NCBI GenBank assembly: GCA_963791995.1
Contig: CAWBUQ010000001.1
Location: 248,001-312,000 of the forward strand
Length of the DNA stretch: 64,000 nucleotides
Origin: Bog-473 sp963791995
GTDB lineage: Bacteria > Actinomycetota > Acidimicrobiia > Acidimicrobiales > RAAP-2
Reading direction: 5' to 3'
Numbering within the stretch: the stretch's first letter is position 1; each line of letters starts with the position of its first letter. The notes beneath the pieces were generated by a model. The model did no database searches, was not told where the DNA came from, and saw only the letters and a program-made list of their open reading frames with translations. A program made the position numbers and the translations under genes. Positions 53,624 through 61,109 of the stretch are shown here, one piece after another.

Positions 53624-53629
53624 TACCGT
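53624..53629 (+). promoter_or_regulatory. -10 element TACCGT before the GroES-like gene
   Basis: TACCGT is followed by six bases and GTG 53636. The preceding CACCGTGC repeats part of the same sequence. It suggests that the GroES-like gene, hisI and trpE-ygfZ can be transcribed apart from hisDCBHAF. Confidence 0.5.
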
Positions 53630-53635
53630 GCGAGG

Positions 53636-54013
53636 GTGCCCACGTCAACGGCGAAGAACCGGACCAGCACGGCGAAGGCAGGTCAGAAGGACACTGCAGA
53701 GGAGAAGCAGCCGATCTCGGTGCTCTTCGACCGCGTCATGGTCCAGATCTCGCCCAGCGACGGCGAGCGGCGTTCGCGCGCCGGGATCCTGATCCCGGCC
53801 ACCGCCCAGATCAGCCGCCGCCTGACGTGGGCCGAGGCCGTGGCCGTCGGTCCGCACGTCCGCACCATCAAGGTCGGCGACACCGTCTTGTTCAACCCCG
53901 AAGACCGTTTCGAGGTGGAGGTGCACGGCGAGGAGTACGTAATTCTGCGCGAGCGGGACATTCACGCCATCGCCTCGCCGCGCAACAACAGCGGCACGGG
54001 GCTCTACCTTTGA
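53636..54013 (+). CDS. GroES-like co-chaperonin domain protein
   Basis: A 125-residue protein with a Lys/Thr/Ala-rich N-terminal tail of about 25 residues and a GroES fold: ISVLFDRVMVQISPSDGERR, AGILIPATAQ, WAEAVAVGPHVRTIKVGDTV, LFNPEDRFEVEVHGEEYVIL and RERDIHAIAS. It is more divergent than a housekeeping GroES: the usual mobile-loop Gly-Gly-Ile-Val-Leu is replaced by RRSRAGILI, and no groEL is near. Placed between hisF and hisI, whose TTG start overlaps its stop. A second, specialised co-chaperonin is likely; its GroEL partner and purpose here are unknown. Confidence 0.8.
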   Translation: MPTSTAKNRTSTAKAGQKDTAEEKQPISVLFDRVMVQISPSDGERRSRAGILIPATAQISRRLTWAEAVAVGPHVRTIKVGDTVLFNPEDRFEVEVHGEEYVILRERDIHAIASPRNNSGTGLYL

Positions 54014-54429
54014 GCGGGCCCGGGGCCGAGGCCTCCACCGCGTCCGCCGCTCCTGCTGGCATCGCGCTGTCCACCGACGAGGAGCTGGTGCGCGCGGTCG
54101 ACTTCGCCAAGGCCGACGGGCTGGTGCCCGCCATCGTGCAGGACGCCGCAGATCGCACTGTGCTGACCGTGGCCTACATGGACGCCGAGGCGTTGCGGCG
54201 GACGCTCGCCTCGGGACGCACGTGGTTCTACAGCCGGAGCCGCCAGGAGTACTGGCAGAAGGGCGAGACCTCCGGCGACCGTCAGTACGTCCGCGAAGTG
54301 CGGATCGACTGCGATGGTGACGCGCTCGTGGTCCTGGTCGATCAGCACGGGCGCGGTGCGTGTCACACGGGGGAGCGCACCTGCTTCTACCGCACGATCG
54401 GCACGGGCCCGGGGGTGCCCGCGCCGTGA
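54010..54429 (+). CDS. hisI: Phosphoribosyl-AMP cyclohydrolase
   Basis: Zinc/magnesium enzyme opening the adenine ring of phosphoribosyl-AMP, the third step to histidine. The 139-residue stand-alone form reads VAYMDAEALRRTLASGRTWF, YSRSRQEYWQKGETSGDRQY, VRIDCDGDALVVLVDQHGRG and ACHTGERTCFYR, with the Asp and Cys metal ligands present. No hisE domain is fused. The TTG start overlaps the stop of the GroES-like gene; no ATG occurs until inside the domain. Its stop overlaps the trpE start by GTGA, linking His and Trp genes. Confidence 0.93.
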   Translation: MSGPGAEASTASAAPAGIALSTDEELVRAVDFAKADGLVPAIVQDAADRTVLTVAYMDAEALRRTLASGRTWFYSRSRQEYWQKGETSGDRQYVREVRIDCDGDALVVLVDQHGRGACHTGERTCFYRTIGTGPGVPAP

Positions 54430-57053
54430 GTCCCTCTGGCGCCGCGAGCCCTCTCGCGGGCCCGGGCGCGCTTGGCTTCCGTCCGGACGCCGCCGAGTTT
54501 GCGGCCCTGGCCAAGGAGCACGCCATCGTGCCGGTCTGGTGCGAGGTGGTCGCCGACACCCTCACGCCCGTCGCGTGCTTCGCCAACGTCGTCGGCGACG
54601 GTGACGGCTTCCTCTTCGAGTCGGTCGAGGGGGGCGAGCGCTGGGGCCGCTACTCCTTCGTGGGTCGGCGCCCGCTGGCCACGCTCACCGCACGCGGACG
54701 CTCCGTCGAGACCACCGGCCGTCTGGGTCTGGCGCACTCCGACGACGGCATTCTGGCCGCCGTCGAGGCGCTGGTGGCCCGCTACCAGTCACCCTCGCTC
54801 GCCGGCCTCCCGCCGCTGCACGGGGGACTGGTGGGGTATCTCGGCTACGACGTGGTGCGCGAGGTCGAGCGGCTCCCGCATCCGCCCGCCGACGATCTCG
54901 GCCACCCCGACGCCGGGCTCGTGGTGATCGGCCAGTTCTGCGCGTTCGACCACTGGCGCCAGCGCATCGTGCTGGTGGACAACGTCGTGGTCCCCGAGGC
55001 GCCCGACGGGGTGGTCGATCCCGACGCCGTCGCGGCGGCCTACGAGGCGGCCTGTCTGCGGTTGGAGGAACTGGCGGCGGACTGCGCCGGACCGGGCGGC
55101 GCCCACACGTCAGGCGAGTTGATCGCCGCCCCGCCGCCGGAGTTGGACAAGGCCGAGGCGGCGCGCACGATGACCTCGGAGGCGTACAAGGCCGCCATCG
55201 GCGTGGCCAAGGATCACATCCGGGCCGGCGACATCTTCCAGGTCGTACTCTCGCAGCGTTACGACCTCACCCTCGAGGCCGACCCCTTCGACGTCTACCG
55301 TGCGCTGCGGCTGCTGAACCCGAGCCCGTACCTCTACTTCTTGCGCTTCCCCGAGCTCACGGTCGTCGGCGCGTCGCCCGAACCGATGGTGCGGTTGCGC
55401 GACGGCACGGTCACCTCTCGTCCGATCGCCGGCTCGCGCCCGCGGGGCGAGAACGAGCAGCACGACCGGCTCCTCGAGAGCGAGCTGGCCGAGGACCCCA
55501 AGGAACTGGCCGAGCACATCATGCTGGTCGACCTGGCCCGCAACGACGTCGGGCGGGTCGTGCGCTTCGGCACCGAGAAGGTCGACGAGCTCATGACGAT
55601 CGAGCGCTACAGCCACATCATGCACATCACGTCCCAGGTGTCGGGCGAGCTGGCGGAGGACAATGGCCCCATCGACGTCCTGCGGGCGACCCTCCCGGCC
55701 GGCACCCTCTCGGGTGCGCCGAAGGTGCGCGCCATGGAGATCATCGACGAGCTCGAACCGACCAAGCGCGGCGTGTACGGGGGCGTCGTCGGGTACATCG
55801 ACTTCTCGGGCAATCTCGACACGGCGATCGCCATACGCACCATGGTGGTGTCGCCCGACGGCCGGGCCAGCGTGCAGGCCGGCGCGGGGATCGTGGCCGA
55901 CAGCGACCCCCAGAGCGAGGACGAGGAGTGCGCGCACAAGGCCGGCGCACTCTTGGTGGCGGTGACGGCGGCGCGCCGGATGAGCGCGGCCCGCCGGGCC
56001 GCGGCGGGCGGCGTGAACGGGCCCGGTGCCGCGGGTGGTGCCGCGGCGACGGACACCCTCGTCTTCGAGACCGACGCCCTGCGGCACGGCGCCGGTGCGT
56101 TCCGCGCCCCTCGTGACGTCCTCGCCGTACGCGGGCCCGAGGCCGAGACGTACCTGCAGGGCCAGCTGAGCCAGGACCTGGCACCGCTCGCGATCGGGGC
56201 GTCGGCCGACGCACTCCTGCTCGAGCCGGACGGAAAGCTGTCGGCGTTGCTCCGTGTGACGAGGACCGACGGCCAGGGGTTCGTGCTCGACGTCGAAGGC
56301 GGCTACGGGGACACGGTGACGGCGCGCCTGCGCCGCTTCCTGCTCCGATCCAAGGTGGAGATCGAGTCTCTGCCGTGGCGCTGCCTGTCGCTCCGGGGGG
56401 ACGCGGTGGGCGACGCGGCTGCGGGGCTGCTCACGGTGCTGGCGGAGCGCGGGGTGCTGGGGCTGCCCTTCGAATGGAGCGGCTGGAGCGGCACGGACCT
56501 GTTGGGCCCCGAGGACGTGGTGCTCGGGGCGGACCCCGCTGACCTCCCCGCGAGCGTGGTGGCCTGCGGTGCCGAGGCGGTCGAGACGTGCCGGATCGAG
56601 TCTGGTATCCCCGCCATGGGCTCGGAGCTCACCAACAAGACGATCGCGGCCGAAGCGGGGCTGGTCGAACGCACGGTGAGCTTCACGAAGGGCTGCTACA
56701 CGGGGCAGGAGCTCGTGGCCCGCATCGATTCGCGGGGTTCGAACGTCGCACGCCGGCTCGTCGGCATCGTGGCGCCACAGGGTCCGCCCGACGTCGAGCC
56801 TCTGTCCCGGGGCATGACCCTGCATGCCGGCGCTCCTCCCGCAGGCGACGCCGCGGCGGACGACAAGGTGGTGGGGTCGATCACGTCAGCCGCCTGGAGC
56901 CCCTCCCTCGGGGCCTGGGTCGCGCTCGGCTACCTCCACCGGACCGTCGACGCGCCCGGCCCGCTGCGCGTGCGCACCGGCGAGGGACCCGGAACGTCCC
57001 GGCCGGCCCGGGCGGCATCGCTGCCACTGGTCGGCCCCACGAGCACGACCTGA
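54426..57053 (+). CDS. trpE: Anthranilate synthase component I joined in frame to a YgfZ/GcvT-like folate-binding domain
   Basis: One frame of 875 residues. Residues 1-525 are TrpE, which makes anthranilate from chorismate: HGGLVGYLGYDVVREVERLP, AGDIFQVVLSQRYDL, NPSPYLYFLRF, SRPIAGSRPRGENEQHDRLL, LPAGTLSGAPKVRAMEIIDE, YGGVVGYIDFSGNLDTAIAI and QAGAGIVADSDPQSEDEE. After an Ala/Gly linker, residues 545-875 are a YgfZ-type protein used in iron-sulfur cluster maintenance: VLAVRGPEAETYLQGQLSQD, the signature KGCYTGQELVARIDSRGSNV and a C-terminal barrel. I know of no such fusion. An in-frame GTGAAC at about 56013 has a TGA one frame over, so two GTGA-overlapping genes merged by one inserted base is a strong alternative. 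trpG and trpD are not nearby. Confidence 0.85.
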   Translation: MSPSGAASPLAGPGALGFRPDAAEFAALAKEHAIVPVWCEVVADTLTPVACFANVVGDGDGFLFESVEGGERWGRYSFVGRRPLATLTARGRSVETTGRLGLAHSDDGILAAVEALVARYQSPSLAGLPPLHGGLVGYLGYDVVREVERLPHPPADDLGHPDAGLVVIGQFCAFDHWRQRIVLVDNVVVPEAPDGVVDPDAVAAAYEAACLRLEELAADCAGPGGAHTSGELIAAPPPELDKAEAARTMTSEAYKAAIGVAKDHIRAGDIFQVVLSQRYDLTLEADPFDVYRALRLLNPSPYLYFLRFPELTVVGASPEPMVRLRDGTVTSRPIAGSRPRGENEQHDRLLESELAEDPKELAEHIMLVDLARNDVGRVVRFGTEKVDELMTIERYSHIMHITSQVSGELAEDNGPIDVLRATLPAGTLSGAPKVRAMEIIDELEPTKRGVYGGVVGYIDFSGNLDTAIAIRTMVVSPDGRASVQAGAGIVADSDPQSEDEECAHKAGALLVAVTAARRMSAARRAAAGGVNGPGAAGGAAATDTLVFETDALRHGAGAFRAPRDVLAVRGPEAETYLQGQLSQDLAPLAIGASADALLLEPDGKLSALLRVTRTDGQGFVLDVEGGYGDTVTARLRRFLLRSKVEIESLPWRCLSLRGDAVGDAAAGLLTVLAERGVLGLPFEWSGWSGTDLLGPEDVVLGADPADLPASVVACGAEAVETCRIESGIPAMGSELTNKTIAAEAGLVERTVSFTKGCYTGQELVARIDSRGSNVARRLVGIVAPQGPPDVEPLSRGMTLHAGAPPAGDAAADDKVVGSITSAAWSPSLGAWVALGYLHRTVDAPGPLRVRTGEGPGTSRPARAASLPLVGPTSTT

Positions 57054-57065
57054 CAGACGGCGCCG

Positions 57066-57539
57066 GTGTCCGTCCCAGCCGTGCAAAACCGGCGGGCTGT
57101 GGTGCTGGCGCTCCTCGGTGCGGCCTACGCGTTCGTCGCCGCGACGACGACCCCCTTCTCGTCGCAGGCCGATCTGGCCACTGCGCTGCCCATCGTCGTC
57201 ATCGCTGTCTCGGTGGTCATCCGCTGGCCCCTTTCACCGGGTGGGAGAGCGCAGCAGCGGACCCGCATCCGTGCCCGCACGCGTGGTGTCCCGCATCCCT
57301 TCGCGTGGTGGGTCGCCTTGTTCGTCGCCGTTGTGGGATGGGAGCTCGCGCAGTACCTCTTGCCGGGCAGCCGCGCCCCCCATCCGACGCTGAGCTCCAT
57401 GGCCGATGCGGTCAACCGGTACTACCCGCTCAAGGTCGTGGTCTTCTTCGGCTGGCTCTGGCTGGGCGCGGCCATCGTGCGCGACGGTGTCCGGGTCGAC
57501 TCTGTTGCGGGAGGCGTCGCCGAGGGGGAGTGGTCGTGA
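57066..57539 (+). CDS. Integral membrane protein of unknown function
   Basis: A 157-residue protein with four predicted helices (VVLALLGAAYAFVAATTT; ALPIVVIAVSVVIRWPL; FAWWVALFVAVVGWELAQYL; KVVVFFGWLWLGAAIV) and a basic loop GGRAQQRTRIRARTRG between the second and third. I do not recognise the family. It follows ygfZ by 12 bases and overlaps the next small membrane-protein gene by GTGA, so the pair is probably co-translated. Confidence 0.65.
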   Translation: MSVPAVQNRRAVVLALLGAAYAFVAATTTPFSSQADLATALPIVVIAVSVVIRWPLSPGGRAQQRTRIRARTRGVPHPFAWWVALFVAVVGWELAQYLLPGSRAPHPTLSSMADAVNRYYPLKVVVFFGWLWLGAAIVRDGVRVDSVAGGVAEGEWS

Positions 57540-57733
57540 GCAGCGCCGTCGTATACGCGGTGTGGGCGGTCCTCGGCGCGGCCACCATCGGGTTCTGCGT
57601 CTGGTCCCGCTCGAGCCATGCCCCCCTCGCCCGTCCGGGAGTCGTGCTGGAGCGTTTGGCCACGGACCCGGTGCTGCGGGTGGCCCTGGTACTGGGCTGG
57701 GGGTGGGTGGGCTGGCACCTCTTCGCCCGCTGA
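57536..57733 (+). CDS. Small membrane protein (two helices)
   Basis: A 65-residue protein: helix AVVYAVWAVLGAATIGFCVW, a short loop SRSSHAPLARPGVVLERLAT, and helix RVALVLGWGWVGWHLFAR. The Trp/Gly-rich second helix with a basic end is reminiscent of small actinobacterial membrane proteins of unknown role (DUF6186-like). It overlaps the preceding membrane-protein gene by GTGA and may form a complex with it. Confidence 0.6.
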   Translation: MSSAVVYAVWAVLGAATIGFCVWSRSSHAPLARPGVVLERLATDPVLRVALVLGWGWVGWHLFAR

Positions 57734-57762
57734 GCCCGCTGACCTGCCCGGAGGTCCAAACC

Positions 57763-57792
57763 CTCAACCTCAACCTCAAGCTCAAGCTGAGC
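57763..57792. repeat. Short tandem hexamers
   Basis: CTCAAC, CTCAAC, CTCAAG, CTCAAG and CTGAGC follow one another in the 230-base gap after the small membrane-protein gene. The rest of this gap (57734-57963) shows no gene I can support. Confidence 0.7.
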
Positions 57793-57963
57793 ATAAGGGT
57801 GATGGTTCGCAAGCTCGGCCTGAAGTAGAAGGTGAGAGTCGTCTATGAGAGGACGCCGTGGACAGTGCCGTCCCGTCACGGCGCATCGAAGATCCCCGGA
57901 CGCGCACCGTGATTGCAACCCGGCTTCACCGGAGCTGACACGGCGACGGCGCAACCTTGCCCC

Positions 57964-58131
57964 ATGGCAGTCGAGGAGGAGACGCAGGGGGGGACCACGA
58001 CGGCGGCGAAGCCGCTGCCGGAGTTGGCGCCCTGGCGCGTCGTGGGCTGGGTGTTCCGGGACGGCGAATGCGTCGCCATCGAGCGCCACGGTGACAAGCC
58101 CGTGTCGAAGGCCCGAGACGCTGAGCCATGA
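57964..58131 (+). CDS. Small protein of unknown function
   Basis: A 55-residue protein, MAVEEETQGGTTTAAKPLPE then LAPWRVVGWVFRDGECVAIE and RHGDKPVSKARDAEP. It has a disordered acidic start and one compact strand-rich part. Its stop overlaps the ATG of the next small gene (ATGA), which supports real translation. Family unknown; a longer start at 57913 is possible but less likely. Confidence 0.5.
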   Translation: MAVEEETQGGTTTAAKPLPELAPWRVVGWVFRDGECVAIERHGDKPVSKARDAEP

Positions 58132-58349
58132 TCAAGGTGATCCACCTCGCCGAGGACGGCTCCCAAGTGGCGACCATCGAGGTCGACGACTTCACCGTCG
58201 AGGTCGTGTACTCGGGCATCGCGGACATGCTGCGCGAGGCGGCCGCCAATGCCACCGGTCCTGCCACGACCGAACCAATGGAGCCTGTCGACCTACCGCG
58301 TGACGCGCGCCTGCGTCGAGAGAAGATCCTCACCCGCCTGCACGACTGA
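58128..58349 (+). CDS. Small conserved-looking protein of unknown function
   Basis: A 73-residue protein: MIKVIHLAEDGSQVATIEVD, DFTVEVVYSGIADMLREAAA and a charged tail DLPRDARLRREKILTRLHD. A beta hairpin followed by helices is likely. Coupled to the preceding 55-residue gene by ATGA and followed by a 101-base gap to trpC. No function recognised. Confidence 0.55.
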   Translation: MIKVIHLAEDGSQVATIEVDDFTVEVVYSGIADMLREAAANATGPATTEPMEPVDLPRDARLRREKILTRLHD

Positions 58350-58436
58350 ATCGCCGCTCGCGGGTGGCGACGGCGAGACGGATGGCGCTTGTATGGTCCC
58401 GCGGGCCCGGTGGGCCTTGGGGGAAGGGCGCGCCGC

Positions 58437-58442
58437 TACGCT
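58437..58442 (+). promoter_or_regulatory. -10 element TACGCT of trpC
   Basis: TACGCT is followed by eight bases and ATG 58451, with no ribosome-binding site. It would start a trpCFBA transcript separate from trpE. I saw no Trp-rich leader peptide or attenuator-like hairpins in the 101 bases before trpC. Confidence 0.5.
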
Positions 58443-58450
58443 GAAGCGTC

Positions 58451-59239
58451 ATGCCCACCTACCTGGCGGACATCCTGGCTTCGCATCGGACGCGCGCCGC
58501 GGACGACCGTCGTTCGCTGCCTGAGCTGCTCGAACGCGCCGCCGGGACACCGCCGCCCCGAGACTTCGCGGCGGCGCTGGGCGGTGACGGCCTCGCCTGC
58601 ATCGCCGAGATCAAGCGTCGCTCGCCTTCGAAGGGCGATCTCGATCCCGGTCTGCAGCCGGACCTCGTGGCCAAGGAGTACGAGGCGGGTGGCGCCGCCT
58701 GCCTGTCGGTGCTCACCGACGAGGAGTACTTCGGTGGGTCCGCCCGGACCTTGCGACGGCCCGCAAGGCGTCTGGACTGCCGGTGCTCCGCAAGGACTTC
58801 ACCGTGCACGAGGCCGATGTCGCCGACGCGCGTCTCATAGGGGCAGACGCCGTCCTGCTGATCGTGGCTGCGCTCAGTGACGACGAGCTTCGCCGGTGCG
58901 CCGCCGTGGCCCACGAGCTCGCGCTGACCGCGCTGGTCGAGGTGCACGACGAAGGCGAACTCGACCGCGCGCTCGCCGCGGGCGCGCGTGTGGTCGGCGT
59001 CAACCAACGGGACCTGCGTACGCTTCGAGGTGGATCACGAGCGGGCGTGCGCACTGGCGGCACGCATCCCCGCCGACGTCATCGCCGTTGCCGAGTCGGG
59101 GATCCGCAACGACGCCGATGCCCGCCGGCTCGCCGACGCGGGCTACGACGCCATCTTGGTGGGGGAGACCCTCGTCCGGGCCGGCGACCGCACGAGCCAA
59201 CTGCGGGAGCTCATCGGACATCCCATCGGGGATCGATGA
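58451..59239 (+). CDS. trpC: Indole-3-glycerol phosphate synthase (two frameshifts)
   Basis: TIM-barrel enzyme making indole-glycerol phosphate. Three pieces fit end to end. Frame one: PTYLADILASHRTRAADDRR, IAEIKRRSPSKGDLDPGLQP and CLSVLTDEEYFGGSA. After a lost G at about 58744, frame two: DLATARKASGLPVLRKDFTV, ADAVLLIVAALSDDEL and VVGVNQRDLRT. After a gained C at about 59027, frame three: FEVDHERACALAARIPADVI, AVAESGIRNDADARRL and AILVGETLVRAGD. Catalytic Lys and Glu motifs are all kept, so errors are more likely than decay. Stop overlaps the trpF ATG. Confidence 0.93.
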
Positions 59240-59919
59240 GCGAAGAGCTCTTCGTCAAGATCTGCGGGATCACCTCCGAGGCGGATGCGCTGCTCTCGGT
59301 GAGCCTCGGGGCGTCGGCCGTGGGGTTCATCTTCGCCCCGTCGCCCCGCCAGGTGTCCGTGCACCTCGCGGGTGACATCGCCAAGCGACTGCCCGAGCAC
59401 GTCCTCACCGTGGGCGTCTTCCGTGACGAGGCACCGCAGCGGGTGGTCGAGGCGGTACGGGTCGCAGGTCTGGGCGCGGCGCAGCTGCACGGGCACGAGA
59501 CGGCGGAAGAGACGCAGTGGGTGCGGGCGCGTGTACCGACGGTGATCAAGGTGTTCCATGCCGGGGAGCCGAGCATCGGGCGATTCGAGGAATTCGGAGC
59601 CGATTACCTCATGGTCGACGGCGAAAATCCCGGGTCGGGCAAGGTCTTCGATTGGCGACTGGCCGAGGGTGTGGCCAACCACCACCGCCTCATCGTCTGC
59701 GGAGGGCTCACCCCCGACAACGTGGAGCAGGCGGTGGCCCATCTTCGGCCGGCCGGCGTGGACGTCGACAGTGGCGTCGAAGCGGCGCCCGGCCGCAAGG
59801 ACCCGCTCAAGCTCCGCGATTTCATCCAACGCGCCAGGAAGGGCTTCGCCGACATGGAGGCGCGCGACGCACCCGAGCATTCGGCGCCCGAAGAGCCCTA
59901 CGACTGGAGAGATGGGTGA
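59236..59919 (+). CDS. trpF: Phosphoribosylanthranilate isomerase
   Basis: TIM-barrel isomerase between TrpD and TrpC steps, 227 residues. Seen: FVKICGITSEADALLSVSLG with the catalytic Cys, AVGFIFAPSPRQVS, AAQLHGHETAEETQWVRA, YLMVDGENPGSGKVFDW with the catalytic Asp, LIVCGGLTPDNVEQAVAHL and GVDVDSGVEAAPGRKDPLKL. A dedicated trpF is notable because many actinobacteria lack it and rely on PriA. A disordered acidic tail follows the barrel. Overlaps trpC and trpB by ATGA/GTGA. Confidence 0.95.
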   Translation: MSEELFVKICGITSEADALLSVSLGASAVGFIFAPSPRQVSVHLAGDIAKRLPEHVLTVGVFRDEAPQRVVEAVRVAGLGAAQLHGHETAEETQWVRARVPTVIKVFHAGEPSIGRFEEFGADYLMVDGENPGSGKVFDWRLAEGVANHHRLIVCGGLTPDNVEQAVAHLRPAGVDVDSGVEAAPGRKDPLKLRDFIQRARKGFADMEARDAPEHSAPEEPYDWRDG

Positions 59920-61109
59920 GCGACGAGAGCCTCATGGGCAAGCCCGGATCCGACGGCCGGTTCGGCGAGTTCGGAGGGCGCTTCGTGCCGGAGTCGCTGA
60001 TGCCGGCCTGCCTCGCGCTCGAGAAGGAGTTCGACGAGGCCTGGGGAGACCCCGCCTTCCGTGCCCGGCTCGACGGGATCCTGCGCCACTACGGCGGCCG
60101 TCCCACCCCGGTGACCGAGTGCGAGCGGCTCTCGGACGGCCTGGGCGTCCGGGTGTTCCTCAAGCGGGAGGACCTGGCGCATACCGGGTCGCACAAGCTG
60201 AACAACGTGGTGGGACAGGCGCTGCTGACCTCGCGGATGGGCAAGACGCGGATGATCGCCGAGACCGGGGCCGGGCAGCACGGTGTGGCCTCGGCGACGG
60301 CGGCGGCCCTGTTCGGCCTGGAGTGCACCGTGTTCATGGGCGAAGTGGACATGAAGCGCCAGGAGCTCAATGTCTTTCGCATGGAGCTGCTTGGCGCGGA
60401 GGTACGTGCCGTCACGTCGGGCAGCCGCACCCTCAAGGATGCGGTCAACGAGGCGATGCGTGAATGGGTGGCCTCGGTGGAGACGACGCACTACTGCCTC
60501 GGGTCTGTCATGGGGCCGCATCCGTTCCCCTACATGGTGCGCCAGTTCCAACGGGTCGTCGGGGACGAGGCGTTCGAGCAGTGCCGCAACCTGCTCGACG
60601 GGCGCGACCCCGACGTCGTGGTGGCGTGCGTCGGCGGTGGGTCCAACGCGGCGGGGACGTTTGCCGGCTTCGTGGACACCGGCGCTCGCCTGGTGGGGGT
60701 GGAGGCGGCCGGTGGTGCCGCCATGACCAACGGCATCCCTGGCGTCCTGCACGGGATGCATTCGCGGCTCCTGCAGGACGAGGTCGGGCAGATCGAAGAG
60801 GCCCACTCGATTTCTGCCGGTCTGGACTACCCGGGCCTGGGCCCTGAGCACGCCCATCTGGCGTCGATCGGACGAGCGGAGTACTCGCTGGCCAGTGACG
60901 ACGAGGTGCTCGACGCCTTCCGACTGCTCAGCCACACCGAGGGGATCATCCCGGCGCTCGAGTCGGCCCACGCCATCGCCTGGGTCGCTCGTTCGGCGGG
61001 CACCGACGCGCTGCCGACAGGCTCGACCGTCCTCGTGACGCTCTCGGGCCGGGGCGACAAGGACGTGGCGCAGGTGCGGGAGATCTTCGGCAGAGCCCCC
61101 GATGCCTGA
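59916..61109 (+). CDS. trpB: Tryptophan synthase beta chain
   Basis: PLP enzyme joining indole and serine. The 397-residue chain shows GRFGEFGGRFVPESLMPAC, PTPVTECERLS, the PLP Lys in EDLAHTGSHKLNNVVGQALL, AETGAGQHGVASATAAALFG, PHPFPYMVRQFQRVVGDE, VACVGGGSNAAGTFAGFVD and HTEGIIPALESAHAI. This is the TrpB1 type that works with TrpA. GTG 59916 overlaps the trpF stop; trpA begins eight bases before its own stop. Confidence 0.97.
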   Translation: MSDESLMGKPGSDGRFGEFGGRFVPESLMPACLALEKEFDEAWGDPAFRARLDGILRHYGGRPTPVTECERLSDGLGVRVFLKREDLAHTGSHKLNNVVGQALLTSRMGKTRMIAETGAGQHGVASATAAALFGLECTVFMGEVDMKRQELNVFRMELLGAEVRAVTSGSRTLKDAVNEAMREWVASVETTHYCLGSVMGPHPFPYMVRQFQRVVGDEAFEQCRNLLDGRDPDVVVACVGGGSNAAGTFAGFVDTGARLVGVEAAGGAAMTNGIPGVLHGMHSRLLQDEVGQIEEAHSISAGLDYPGLGPEHAHLASIGRAEYSLASDDEVLDAFRLLSHTEGIIPALESAHAIAWVARSAGTDALPTGSTVLVTLSGRGDKDVAQVREIFGRAPDA

